DNA from: Spinacia oleracea
Lineage: Eukaryota > Streptophyta > Magnoliopsida > Caryophyllales > Amaranthaceae
Reading direction: 5' to 3'
Assembly: GCF_020520425.1 (NCBI RefSeq)
Contig: NC_079492.1
Location: 138,698,361 to 138,762,360 of the forward strand
Length of the DNA: 64,000 nucleotides
The position numbers were made by a program, and so were the translations under genes. Position 1 is the stretch's first letter. Every line of letters starts with the position of its first letter. The notes below the pieces were generated by a model. It saw only the letters and a list, made by a program, of their open reading frames with translations. It had not been told where the DNA came from and did no database searches. Of this stretch, positions 45,455-57,375 are shown piece by piece.

Positions 45455-45901
45455 AGTTTGATTCGAGCTTTTGCTACCAACTTTGGCATTTGTACAACTG
45501 TATAGAGCAGAATTAATGGCAGTTCAACTAGGGCTTGAGCTGCTGAGACAATGGGAATTCAAAAGATAATTTTTCGAAGGATAACGAAGTTTGCATAGAA
45601 GTACTTAAAGATGAGGATCACAAAGGAGGAGAATGCATCCACATTTTGAATAACTGTCGAAACTTGATCACCTCTTAGGGGTGGGAAGCAAACTCACTCA
45701 TTGTTATCGTGAAGGAAATAGGGTAGTTGACCATCTTGCTAATGTAGGTGTTGTCTAAGAGGAAATAGCATTGCATTTTGATGCTTCGCCATACCAAATC
45801 ACTAGTACGTCTTTCTCCAAGAGGACGGTATGGGTATGGCCTTGCCACGGTTCGTTAGTTAATTTTTACGATGTTCTCCCCTCTCTTGCATCAAAAAAAA
45901 A
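45455..45901 (+). mobile_element. LINE (L1/RTE-like) 3' end, 5'-truncated
   Basis: Coding-like remnant of a plant LINE RNase H domain: RAELMAVQLGLELLRQWEFK, then the FEG-NEVCIEVLK region in another frame, then EANSLIVIVKEGNRVVDHLA and a short tail. It ends in an A run (45890-45901). Internal stops and frame changes (for example tag near 45504 and taa near 45574) show it is dead. The 5' part is missing, as is usual for LINE insertions. Confidence 0.7.
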
Positions 45902-46126
45902 AGGTAGTGAGCATAAAAACAGCATAAAGGGTAAAACATTGTAATTGAAAGTAAATCAATAAAGGTCCATTATTTCATACAATTATAAATTTATAATCTA
46001 TGGTGAGTTGGTACAATAATAGAGGTCAATTATTTTGATACTCCGTATTTGATCCTTCGGTAATGGATTAAAAGCTAGCAATCTTTTGGTCTGCACTGAT
46101 TTAATACTCCGTATGAAAGAATACAA
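45902..46126. other. Short non-coding spacer
   Basis: Nothing recognisable except the left target copy of the next element (46115-46126). Confidence 0.4.
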
Positions 46127-46358
46127 ATTTTTATGTAGGGCGGTCTTACACAAAAGACCACATTGGTGTCATATAAGTTAAAGAATAAAATCAATTAGTT
46201 AAGCACTGCAACTAATTAGTTAATCAATAATACCAATTAGTTAAACAATGAAACTAATAAGTTAAGAACTAAAACTAATTAGTTAAGAAATGAAACTAAT
46301 TAATTAAGCAATCAAAGTGGTCTTTCCGGTAAGACGGTCTTACACAAAAATTACCACC
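46127..46358. mobile_element. Mutator-type MITE
   Basis: The ends (atttttatgtagggcggtct and reversed right aatttttgtgtaagaccgtc) are inverted repeats. The 12-base word GAAAGAATACAA stands on both sides (46115-46126 and 46359-46370), a long target copy fitting MULEs. The centre has about five 22-bp units of the type actaattagttaag. Confidence 0.75.
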
Positions 46359-46568
46359 GAAAGAATACAAGAATTTTGTATATGCAATGAATCGTCAAAT
46401 AATTATATATACTCCTTTAGTTCCTGATTGTCGGTGTCTCATAGAATAATGCATAGCTATGTACGGGATATTTTAAGTCGTCGAACTAAATACTCCCTCC
46501 ACATTGTCTTAACATGATGATCACACAAATTATCATTCTTAGTTTCTTACTACTCCAAGTCACTTAGG

Positions 46569-47360
46569 CTATGTTTGGCAACATTAGTTGAAATAGAGCT
46601 GAAACTGATAAGCTAGCTGAAACTGATAAGATAACCCCTGAAACTAATAAGATGCTGATATTGATCCGGTAATTTATCACATTACCTGTTTGATAGAGCT
46701 AGTTTTTTAAGTACCTGAAATAGTACTATTCTACAACATCTATAAATGTTTTACGTATTTTTAATTGTTATTCTATTTACTTGACAATTTGACATTTATA
46801 AATATTTTCTCCCCCACCCCCCAAAAAAGAAAAAAAGAAAATATATCTTTGTAACAACAATTACAAATAAGAAAAAAAAAATATGTTTTTTGATGTTAAC
46901 AATATATAATATTTTTTATTACGATCTACGGAGTATATTTATATGTTAGTATTATATACTCCCTTCGTATATTTTTTTGTTTGTTAGTGTTGGTAAAAGC
47001 AAATAACCTCACAAGTCACAACTGCTAACCTTCAACTTAATTACGGTCAATTTGTCCGAAGCAACAGGCCGAACCCCACTCAGAAGAAGAGAAGTACATA
47101 AAAATCTGAATTGCAATTTTTTATTGGCCGCTAAACATTAATGTTAACGAAGTAGCGCTACATAGTTCTTATCAATCTTAAGAATTTCAGCCGACTGAAA
47201 GTCAGACGTTATCAATATTAACGTCTCAAAAGAAGTCATTTTATCCACCTTAAATTTTATTTCAGCTCTTTACCAAACACTTCTAATTATATAAGATAAC
47301 TTATATTTTAAGCACCTAAACATTTAAGGTGACTGAAAGGGTTTGCCAAACAGAGCTTTA
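46569..47360. mobile_element. hAT-like non-autonomous element
   Basis: Left aggctatgtttggcaa and right ttgccaaacagagctt are inverted ends of a common plant type. The body repeats gctgaaactgataag. No 8-bp target copy could be confirmed. Confidence 0.5.
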
Positions 47361-49151
47361 ATTTGAGCCAGTAATGACGTAATAGCTAGAAAATCAAGTT
47401 TTAATCACCTTTTTAGAGAGTATGACCATTTTTCCAAAGTAGCCTTCCATGAAAACATAGTGTTCTTTCTTATGTAAAGTGCACCGCCATAAACAAAACC
47501 GCCAATTTAAATGATGGTTTACTCTAAAACAAAACCGCCAGGATGAGATGTTGCAAAGGTTGTTTCTTGCAAGAAATTCTTTTTAAGATCTAACCATTGC
47601 AAAAAAAAAATGTTGTTTTTCCAAAGTCAAATATATATAAGGTCTATTTTGAGGGACTAAACTGCTCCTTTTGCAACTAAAGGGACCAAACTGCGTTTTT
47701 TCGCAAAGTTCAGGGACCTTCAGTCCTATTAGCTCATGAACAAACTTAACGTGACCCGATCCGTTTTCAAACTTAGATTATCTCTAATTATAAGGTTCTC
47801 CTACTTGGCAACAAGTAGTCAACTAACAAAAATGGGAAAACCCCACAATAAATAATATGAAAATCTTTCTTCCTCATGTGTGAATCACTCTCACAGTCTC
47901 ACACAGAGAATGTTGGGCTGTGAAAAGAAGATTATAACACCACCTTGCTTGATCAATTAATTAGCTGGGTTCCAGACTAATATTTAGCAGCATTCAAATC
48001 AGCACCATCACTTTCACAAGAGGCTCATTTTCACCTCGTTTCATGCTAATTACTTCTCTTCATGATAATGATTCATGAATCAACACTCATTACAAGGATA
48101 CAACCAATTACACTTGCTAAATCTGGGAATTATATGATTAATGTTGTCAAACAATAAATAGATTGTTCTATAATAGAACTACTAGTAACAATGAGATCGA
48201 GCGAAAAGCAACAAAAAAAGAAATTAAACAAAATTAATCTAAAAATATCTAAAATACGTGAGTGTAGGTATCTCCAACTTACAAACATACCTAAAATAAA
48301 TTAGGGATTCAATTAGACAAGAGGAAGTTAGATGGGGACCAAGGAGGAAATATAGTCAATAATTAAAAAGCTCATTAAAAGGTCACAAAGTCATGTCTAG
48401 TCTACTAAAGCATAATATACAAAAAATAAGTGACCCCATGAAAAGGAAATTACATTGACAAAACCCACAATCAAACAACTAAATAGGACTTTTAATCTTA
48501 ATGTCATGTTTATTCCAAAATGCTGCTATTTCAGCCAACACCATCAAAACTGAATTTTACAGTCTTACCTCTATAACAGATTAACAGCTTCTGAGTTCCC
48601 TGTAAATTTGCTAATTGACTGTAACTTCCGAAAACACGACAAAAACAGGAATTAGAACAATGAATAAACAAAAGGGTTACTGAAATCTGGACTTGAGATG
48701 CAACTAGTGTTTTTATAATAACAAAAGGCATCAAACAACCACGTTAGTCCCCGTTTAGGCATAAAGAAGCCAGATTTCGGATTCCTTGAAGATCATTAGG
48801 CTACAAATTAACCAAATCAAGAATGAAATTAAGATCTTCGATACTCAAGTCACGATAGCGACACTTTGTACCTAACACCAAAAGGACCTAATAGAATAAC
48901 ATGATTTTCCATTTATAAATGATATGAGGTACAACTTCTCTACATTTCAATATACCCATACCCTTTTTCTTTATAGTGGGTAGTCAGTGGGATCCAAAGA
49001 TTTTCAACATGGAAATGTTTTCTGGAGATAATAAAACTACAGATAAAATTAATACAGTAAACTGAAAAATAAAGCACATGAACTAATTAACACTAACAAA
49101 ATGCTTCTAATATTTTTTTTTGTTTTTTTTTATCTCTATTGTTCACAAGTT
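47361..49151. other. Non-coding region downstream of the glycosyltransferase gene
   Basis: Holds the probable 3' UTR of the minus-strand gene near 49151. 47450-47730 has MITE-like words (gggaccaaactgcg, aaaccgcca twice) without clear ends. Otherwise nothing is seen. Confidence 0.4.
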
Positions 49152-52100
49152 TTATACTTCAATGACCTCACCTCCCTTACATACACCGACATCTACAAGC
49201 ATAGTCCCGTTCGTCCTTGATTTCAATACTCTGCAGCAATTCCTTCTTGGAGACTGTTGGAAATCAGTAAAAAAAGAAAATGAGCATCAATCAAAATATT
49301 CTTTCACATGTCATGAGAAAATCAATCTTGATAGTAACAAATAATAACGATGCTGATGAAATTGCTTTCCCGTTAAGTACTCGTATCACTTTCCCGGGAC
49401 ATGGTTATTAAAAAATGACATTGAAAAAGCCTGCCAATCTCTTTGGATAGCAACGCAAATCAATTAGCTTTTCGAACGTGATATTTGATCAAAATAGTTT
49501 TGAGTGGTTCCGTTCGAAGTTAAAATAATGCAATTGCGATTTGCAAGGTCTTAGATCGCAATGCATTACCAAAAAGCCTCTTAAACATTCAGCTTACACA
49601 TGCAAAAAAGTATTTGAATATGTCTAATAAGCATACATCACTAACAACCAACTTTCTGTGACATTGATGACAATGCAAATTTTGGCTACTTCTTGGGCAA
49701 CAATGCAGAACACAAGGCTCTTTGAAATGTGCACTTCCAAATGAGATGGCACATGAAGACTGACTAGTGATTAGTAGGAGTTTTAATCTGTATTAGGCCG
49801 GACAATATTGTGGGGGCTAGCCTTAATGATGCATTTAAAGCTAAATGGAGTGTAAAATATTCTCAAATGCACGATTACAAATGCAAGACAAAGAATTTGA
49901 TTAAAGCAACAAAAGAGATGTAATACAATGAAAATGGAACTTACCCTAGTCCACAATAGTGGATCTTGTTTCTTGTAGACTATGACCTTATCAATCGTTG
50001 AAGGCTCAGTCATTCTCCATCGGCAAAGCGGGTGTTGCACACGATGCCGCAAGTACTCGCTCACTGTCTGATTCTTCTCCTGATCAAATCTAGCTTTCGA
50101 CAAGTAATAAACAAAGGGCTTCTGGCAAGGATTTCGGGCCACGGGACGAGTGTTGAATGCATACGCCGTGTAGTCAGCCCGTCTATACCAATTCAAGAAC
50201 GTCCTTGTAGGCATCTCCATCTCACGGGGCGATAATACACCCCGTATTATTTGAACAGCAAAACCCCAAGACACCGAGATGGTCCATTTCTTCGGTTTGT
50301 AGTAGCATACAGATTGCTGCATAAGGCCAGCAGAATCCAACTTCATCGGGACCATAAGTCGTTGTATGGCTTGAACCTGAGTCGCGTTCGGGAAGATGGG
50401 TTCTACCACGTCCAAGTGATGCAGGGATACAAACGGCGTAACAGGGTGTGCAGCTAGCAATCCAAATAAGTTTCCATAGACATCATACTGGTTTTTTGCC
50501 AAGTTCCACCAAGAAAGGTTTGCTGTTAGGAATTATTAAAGACCAATAACTACAAATATTATCATACAATCAATCTACATATATATATATATAGCATTAT
50601 TTGTGTAACCACAAGCTAATCAAACAATGCGCCTGTTTTGCTTGTAATTAGGAACTTGAGCATTTGTTGGTTATAAAAAAATGTAGGATATGAGGGGGAA
50701 ACAATGTTCACACATACCCATTCATACTTCACACAAACCAATACCCCATCTAGAACTCTTTCGCATTAACTTCGAAAAATTTACCTATATGCTAGTAAAA
50801 AGTCAATTTTGTTAAGTAATTACTCTTATAAGTTTAAATTAGTTTTAACCGGTAAAAATTGGTTGAGCTCATCGAACTAGCCAAGCTAAAAGAACACTTC
50901 CTATAATAAAATTAAAGCATTTACAGTAAGATAGTTCAAGGTCCCTAGGTGAGGGGTCAATGTAGGCTGACCAACCTTTTGCTTTAGGGCAACAGTTATT
51001 TTCCAAATACAGCTTGCGTATTAACTACTTAATTTGTACTCCTAAAACTAGGTTATATACACATAAACTCCTAGTACTAATCTCACCGACAATCCCAAAT
51101 AGAATTTTAAAAACATTAAAAACCTTATTAAACCTCGAAGAGCTCAGAATCACACAGTTCTGCCTTAACCAGGATAATCAGTGAGCGGTGCTCTACACGC
51201 GCGAAAACAATAAAAGTGGGCCTAACAAAACGTTGGAATTCACAAATGTGGGTCCCACACCACTCAATCTCATTATATGCCAAAAGAAACAGGTCACTCT
51301 AAACTCAATTTTCACAATTTTAGCACCAAAATTGAGCAAATATACTACGCCACAAAGTTGCCCATTTCTTCAATCATTTCACTTGCATTTCCCATTTCCA
51401 ATTTCACCAAAGTTTGTTTTACCCAATTATTTACAATTAAAGCAAGTAAAAGTTTCTTACTAAGATTTTTCAACAATTTACCAAACTTGACCCAATTTCC
51501 ACAATCAACAAACAAGGTGACAAATTCCCAATCACTTGAAGTTGAAACACTTCCAATTCAACATCAACACTAACCAAATTATGACCAAATGTCGTCTACA
51601 TTATTGCCCTTGCGATTTCTCTATAAGGCACAACAAAATGAACCAAAAAAAGAAAGGTAAAAGAACAAGAATGAAGTAAAAACTGAGTTAATACCTGATG
51701 AAAACCGAGTTCTTTAGTGAGTGGAACACCGAGTTCAGCCATGCAAGCTTGCATTCGATCATCACTACCATAAAGAACAGGATACCTTTGAATACACCTA
51801 TCTTGCATCTTCTCCAAAGCAACAGCTAAAGGATAACTAATAGCAAACCCACCACCACCATACGCCATTGCATAAGAGAAATATATATTCTGCAAATGAC
51901 TCTCTGAATTACTCCCTATGTAATAATACTGTCTATGATCATACTTGTTCAATACTCGAACCAAATTGTCCGTCACAAACACGGTGTCGTCGTCTCCCAT
52001 TACGAACCACCGTACATCTTTAATTCCTAGCCTCAATGTCTCGGAAATTATCCGGGAGATCCGTATCGCCGACCGATGACCTTGTTTGTTAGTGTACCTG

Positions 52101-52669
52101 AACTTTGAGGTGTCCTCGGAGATTCTAATTTCCGGCAGATTTTCATCTGGGTCGCTCTTTTCAACTTCTCCGTCAAGCCATACAATGCCTCTCATCTCGG
52201 ATTTGTTGTACCAAATCTTGATGTATTCTTTTCTACCTTCCCATAAGCTGGCCGACCCGCCAATGCCGAATACTATGTGTGATATGTTCGTCGTCCCGGG
52301 CCCGGTGTCGGTCTCGACCTTGGCTAATTTTGTTTTAGTAATAGAGGTTGTTGAAGTTGCTAGCTTCCGGTGTTCGTTTTCGGTGGAGGTGGAGTTGGAA
52401 AGAGAGAGGACGGAGGAGATGTGGTGTTGGTTGTGGTGGTGGTGGCCGAGGGGGTCGAATGTGGTGACGGTGGGGAGGTCGCAAGGGTGGGGATTGGAGA
52501 CGAGTTTGAGGGTATAAACAAGATAAGTGACGGAAACAGAGAGGATAAGCCATAGCATGAGTTTAGGGAAAAGGGTTCTGTTTTGGTTGGAACCCCCGAC
52601 ATTGACGGACGATGGGCTTCTCATCTGATCCCAAATCAGCTTCTCCGGATCTTTGTGAGAAAACTTCAT
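49152..52669 (-). CDS. DUF604-type beta-1,3-glycosyltransferase-like protein (three exons)
   Basis: CDS complement(join(49152..49253, 49945..50487, 51695..52669)), 539 residues. The start is MKFSHKDPEKLIW. One membrane segment at about 36-55 (KLMLWLILSVSVTYLVYTLK) makes it a type II Golgi-type protein. A Ser/Thr/His-rich stem runs to about 125, then the catalytic domain: HIVFGIGGSASLWEGRKEYI, the metal-binding DDD at 226-228 (WFVMGDDDTVF), GGGGFAISYPLA, GSDDRMQACMAELG and FHQ. Exon 2 continues YDVYGNLFGLLAAHP and SLHHLDVVEPIFP. Exon 3 gives SPRRNCCRVLKSRTNG and ends GGEVIEV. Splice sites are CAG|GTATT, ccag|TATG, AGG|GTAAG and caacag|TCTCC. Length and layout fit plant DUF604 proteins (GT31-like), whose sugar substrate is mostly unknown. 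The frame is intact. Confidence 0.92.
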
Positions 52670-52778
52670 CCCGGAGATTATTGAATTGAATAGAATTGGT
52701 TTAGTTTTCTGGGTAATTACCCAGAAAAATTAAAAAAATGAAATAATTAAAATGAATTGTTTCAGCTGAGAAATATAA

Positions 52779-52796
52779 GGGGGGGGGGGGGGGGGG
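52779..52796 (+). repeat. G18 homopolymer
   Basis: Eighteen G in a row, 110 bases upstream of the glycosyltransferase ATG; the length may be an assembly estimate. Confidence 0.9.
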
Positions 52797-52857
52797 ATAA
52801 GAGTCCGGATCTAAAGGGGTGTTTTAAAGAAGAGATAGAAAATGAATGTAGAATGAC

Positions 52858-52900
52858 GGTGGTGGGGGGTGGGGGGTGGGGGGTGGGCGGTGGCGGGATT
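52858..52900 (+). promoter_or_regulatory. G-quadruplex-capable ggggggt repeats upstream of the glycosyltransferase gene
   Basis: Four or more G-runs (ggtggggggtggggggtggg type) on the plus strand, the template strand for the minus-strand gene. They lie 190-230 bases before the ATG, in the promoter or leader. Confidence 0.6.
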
Positions 52901-53029
52901 GATTAATTAGGGCGGAGTAATGGTGGTGGAGGTGGTGGGTGTTATTGAAGAGAAGTAATGGAAAAGATAAAAAGGGGAGAGTGCATTGCTGCCAGGTTGC
53001 ACACTGTAGTCAGCAGATTACAGCCAACA

Positions 53030-53075
53030 AAAATGGGAAGAGGAGAGAGAAAGAAGAGAGAGGAAGAGAGAAGTG
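53030..53075. repeat. GA-rich simple repeat
   Basis: gagagagaaagaagagagag-type sequence, CT-rich on the gene strand, as often found in plant leaders and core promoters. Confidence 0.6.
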
Positions 53076-54054
53076 TGTTGTGTTGCAAAAATTGCATTTG
53101 ATACTCTTTGGTTAGATTTCCTTTTTATTGTAGGAGGTAGCTGGGTATCATGTTACCAGCAATCATAAATAAATCTAATAAATCAAATCTAATAAATAAT
53201 CTATCTGCTTATCATTAAAATAAATCCAAGTTTTATGATATTTTTAAAAAAATTATCATTCTTGTTTTTCATATGTTAGATTTAGGTGTGTTTTGGTTTC
53301 TCAATCTATATTTGACCCATACATAACTCGACAAAAAAAAAAAACATACCATTATACAGTAATTATATTTCACTTTTTGTTATTAATTTCAAAATCAATA
53401 TGATTAGCGTAAATAAGAATTTTAAAATTTAATATACGGAGTAGTACAATTTTATTTGTATTACTCATTTGTGCTAAAGCTCCATTGAATATTAATGTTA
53501 AAATCATTAAATCAGAAACTGAAACTAAAAATGATAACGTACAAACTTCAAATAAGTTGTTTTAAGTTGAGTTTTTCAAAATTGTTTATCCTAACTAGCC
53601 AACACGAGTAACCCATTTATGTAAATGAAAAGAGACTAATGAGTATTGAGTGTTCAGAAACTACATACTCTGCAATTAGTAAACTCCAACTTGTGTTTAA
53701 ACTTTTAGGAGAGGTCATTGGCAAAATCTGAACTAGTTTTAGTTTGTCAAATCAAGCTATTAGCCTAAGTTGAGCTAAACAAAAATTGTGATTTGTGCTC
53801 GTGAAACTGCTCCGTGGTTACTACGTAATTGTCAAGATTTGTTTCTATATGTCTAGATTAAAAGGTTTAATTGGTCAACACGACTAACCCCTTTTATTGA
53901 TGATTTGGGTTAAGTCAAGTACATTGGACAATTTAAATACTCTCTCTATTTATGTTAAGTTAGTGTAATGAAATTTGAAACACAATCATTTTTAACTTGT
54001 ACAAATATAAATCCAACACGACACGATATACTGACTTAAAATTACTCTCTCCGT
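53076..54054. other. Non-coding spacer
   Basis: Nothing recognisable. Confidence 0.4.
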
Positions 54055-54168
54055 ATTTTTTTAAGAGATACACTTGGCCGGGCACGGGTATTAAGAAGAA
54101 GAATTGAATGAAATAAAATAATAAAGCAAGTGGGGTTGAATAGATATTTTAATAATTAAACATGTGTG

Positions 54169-54295
54169 TGACATTGCTTATAAAATTATCGGGATAACTT
54201 GATTTATCATTAGAAAGAGAGAAAAAATAGTGGATGACATTGCTTATAAAATTATCGGGATAACTTGATTTATCATTAGAAAGAGAGAAAAAATA
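54169..54295. repeat. Perfect 61-bp direct repeat
   Basis: tgacattgcttataaaatta and what follows is identical at 54169-54229 and 54235-54295, spaced by five bases. It lies beside a lone MITE end (ctctctccgtatttttttaa at 54046). Confidence 0.9.
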
Positions 54296-55364
54296 CGAGT
54301 ACTAAATTAATCCTGCTAAATGAATGAAGTTAAGACCAATTATCGCTGATTTAAGCTTTGATATGCATTTTATTAAATGAAGGCTACTAACATTTGGTAG
54401 ATTGAAAGTCGTCTGATAATTGTTTCTAGCTACTCCATTGGACTGTTTTAAATATGGAGGTGGCGTTTAAGTGTCTCATACACATAAAAGAGATTTGTCA
54501 ACAATAATTCTCAGAGTTATTGGGAGACTGGGAGTATATGAGTATTAAATAGGCACTTAAGGAGTATTAACACTAATCACAAAACATATTGTTTTGCTTG
54601 ATTTAATTTATTCTACTGGCCTCATTTAGTATCTTATCTCTTGTATGTCACAATATCTACACATTTTAACCCATTGAATTATTTAATTTTTCTTACACCT
54701 ATACATTTTATTTTTACTCTTTTTTGTTACAAAGTAGACTTGGCAAATGGGTCATGAGGTCATTTCAGGTTGACTTAGTCCAGTTGTTACCAATATTTCT
54801 AGGTAGATAAGATGAAGGACTTATCAGGCCGTAACCCCTTTTTAAATTAACTTAGTCCAACTTATTGGTTCATTCACGTTGCGAGTTGAGGGGGTCTAAA
54901 TGTCTAATGTAAGGGGAAATACTCATACTAGTAGTCTTTATTAGAGATTGAACACCAACATTGAAGTTGGAAATTTGGAATGGGTTCTTATTTTCACTAT
55001 AAACCCTTACGAACTGGAAGTGAAGTACAATTTTAGCACATCCCAAAGAAGAATACTAGCAGAAAACTTCTAAATTGTGAGCTGAAAACTGTCGGCAACC
55101 TCCTTAAATTTCTAACAATAAAATACAGTGTGTCATTTTCGTTTATCCTTTCTTATGTAAATAAAATGAGAAGCAGTACAAAATATATTGTCTGCAATAA
55201 TGTTGTTCGATTAACAATTAGGAACAGAGAGAATTAAAGCCCTGAATTCAGTAAGGGGCATGAGTTATGGGAGTAGGCTGTCAAAAAGGGGTTCGTTTTG
55301 ACTGATATCCGACGAAAAATTAAAGTGATCCCACAAAAATATATTTACATCTACATACGAAATA
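54296..55364. other. Non-coding spacer
   Basis: Nothing recognisable. Confidence 0.4.
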
Positions 55365-55622
55365 CTTCATCTGTTCTTATTTATATGACACAATTGAATT
55401 TTAGACACTATTCACAAAAGCTCCTTTGACTTGATTTTGTGGTTTATACTTAAGAAAAAACAAAGTCGTGTGGGGTCTTATTAGATGCGTCTCAATAAAT
55501 ATTTTTTAAATATCAACTTTTTATAATTTTTTCTTTTCCAAAATTAGAGATATTAATGTTTGAAATCGTGCATTGGCAAACGTGCCTAAATAATTGTGTC
55601 ATTTAAAAAAGAATTGAGGAAG
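55365..55622. mobile_element. Stowaway-like MITE
   Basis: Left cttcatctgttcttatttat (then atgacacaatt) and right aattgtgtcatttaaaaaag (then aattgaggaag) pair, with TA on both sides. The body shares ttgactt ... cattggcaaacgtgcc with 7575-7834 and 23495-23754. Confidence 0.8.
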
Positions 55623-57375
55623 TATATATATTACGGAGTTTTTCAAAGCAATTTATGTCATCTCTCTATGTGTTAGTAATGATTTGGTAAATAATATGGC
55701 ATCATCGCACCATGTTATACACATACATAATTGTTTATTGTGTCCTTAAAAAAAATATTGATACTCATCCTTGAACCTATTACCTCTCATATATTAATGC
55801 AAAGTTTTATCCATGACTCCAACAATAAACTTATAACTCTAAAACAATTAAAAGAAAAATTGTTCTTTTGAATGTATAAAAATTTAATGCCCAAATTTAC
55901 ATACGGAGTATTTCAGTAACAATTTATGATAACAACTTTTCCCTTAATTTTTATTCATTTACTAATCAAATCATATATTTTTTCTAAAAACTTATTTAAA
56001 TCAAACATAAAACAATAAAATTAACAGAGAAAGGAATAAGAAAAAATAACTATGCGCTTTCTTTTAGCTAATCAATTAATATTTTTTTTTCTCTCAATTG
56101 TATTTCGACTTCGTAACTCAATTATAATTGTAACTTAACAAACAAATTTAACTTATAAGTAAAGTAGTACAAAAAATAAAGTTTTACCCAAATAAAAATT
56201 ACTCAAAAAATTAGTACACCAATTATTGGTTAAACAATTTTATTCTTAAAATGCATATGTAATGAAATTCATATTATTCTCAAACTGCATATATAGTAAA
56301 ATTTATATTCCGTAAGTAAATTTGAAATGAATAAAAAACAAAAAAACTAAATGCAACACTTTAGGATATCGTCCGAGCTACCAACTAGTTTATTTCGTGT
56401 GTACTCCGTATAAAATATTATCCGATTAGGCTGAACTAATTAAACCTAATAGCGAACCAATTAGATGCGATTTATAATCATCGGAAGATCCGATTTGATG
56501 GCCATATATGAGACTGTAAGAGTACGTAACGTTAAAAAAACAGGTTCATGGGGCAAAAAAGGGGGGGCCGTTTAAAAAAAGTTAGGATGGGATGTGTGCA
56601 ACTGCAACTCAGCAACTGTGCATGTGCCCTTGTTTCATGTTTGGGCCTGTTCTTTTTGTGCATTTTACTTGCTTTCTCCCGTAAGGAATAAGCCATTGTA
56701 TTTGTAACGTTATTGCCTTATTGGAAGTTGAGTCTTTGATGCTCTAATTAAAGTTCTAACACCCAAATTCATCATATAACTAATACTTTATGTTAGTATT
56801 TTATATTAATGAGTTTCATTTTTAAGGTGTGTGTATTTAAAATAATTTTTTTACATAAGGTTTATTTAGTACTGAGTATGAGTAGCAGTCAAATTATTAG
56901 TAAGGTTAAAATTCAAGGTCTATCTAGTACCGAGTATAAGTATCAGTGAAATTATGAGTAAGGTGAAATGAATAATGTGTAATTTACAATAATAATAGGA
57001 TTTTTTTTCCTCAAAAAATAAGAAAAATTAATAATAAGATTTTTTGGGTATTTACTACCTTAAAAATACACCACTTTTGTATTTACTACCTTATGAAAAT
57101 TTTATTTTAATTCAATACCGTAAAGTATGTTTTTGCTTGTAATTACTACTACGTACCACTTAACAGTTTTCTCATTTTAACATTAAGATATCTCTTTCGT
57201 TTCTTAATCGTCATATAACGTTTTATCAAAGAGAGTTTTACGGTGCTAATTTTCGAGAAATGATTGTAAAATTTGGCACAACACAAGGTAGTACTCAACT
57301 CCTCATCATCAAACGGTGTGTAAGTTGGCAGACGGATGTGGTGATGAATTGTGGTTTTATTATTTGGTTGAATCA
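55623..57375. other. Non-coding AT-rich spacer
   Basis: Near-repeat words aaggtctatctagtaccgag and the like occur near 56860 and 56920. No gene or element is seen. Confidence 0.4.

Noticed and set aside
52086-52602. Plus- and minus-strand open frames of 60-143 codons within glycosyltransferase exon 1
   Set aside because: They are shadows of the Ser/Thr/His-rich stem of the real gene in other frames.
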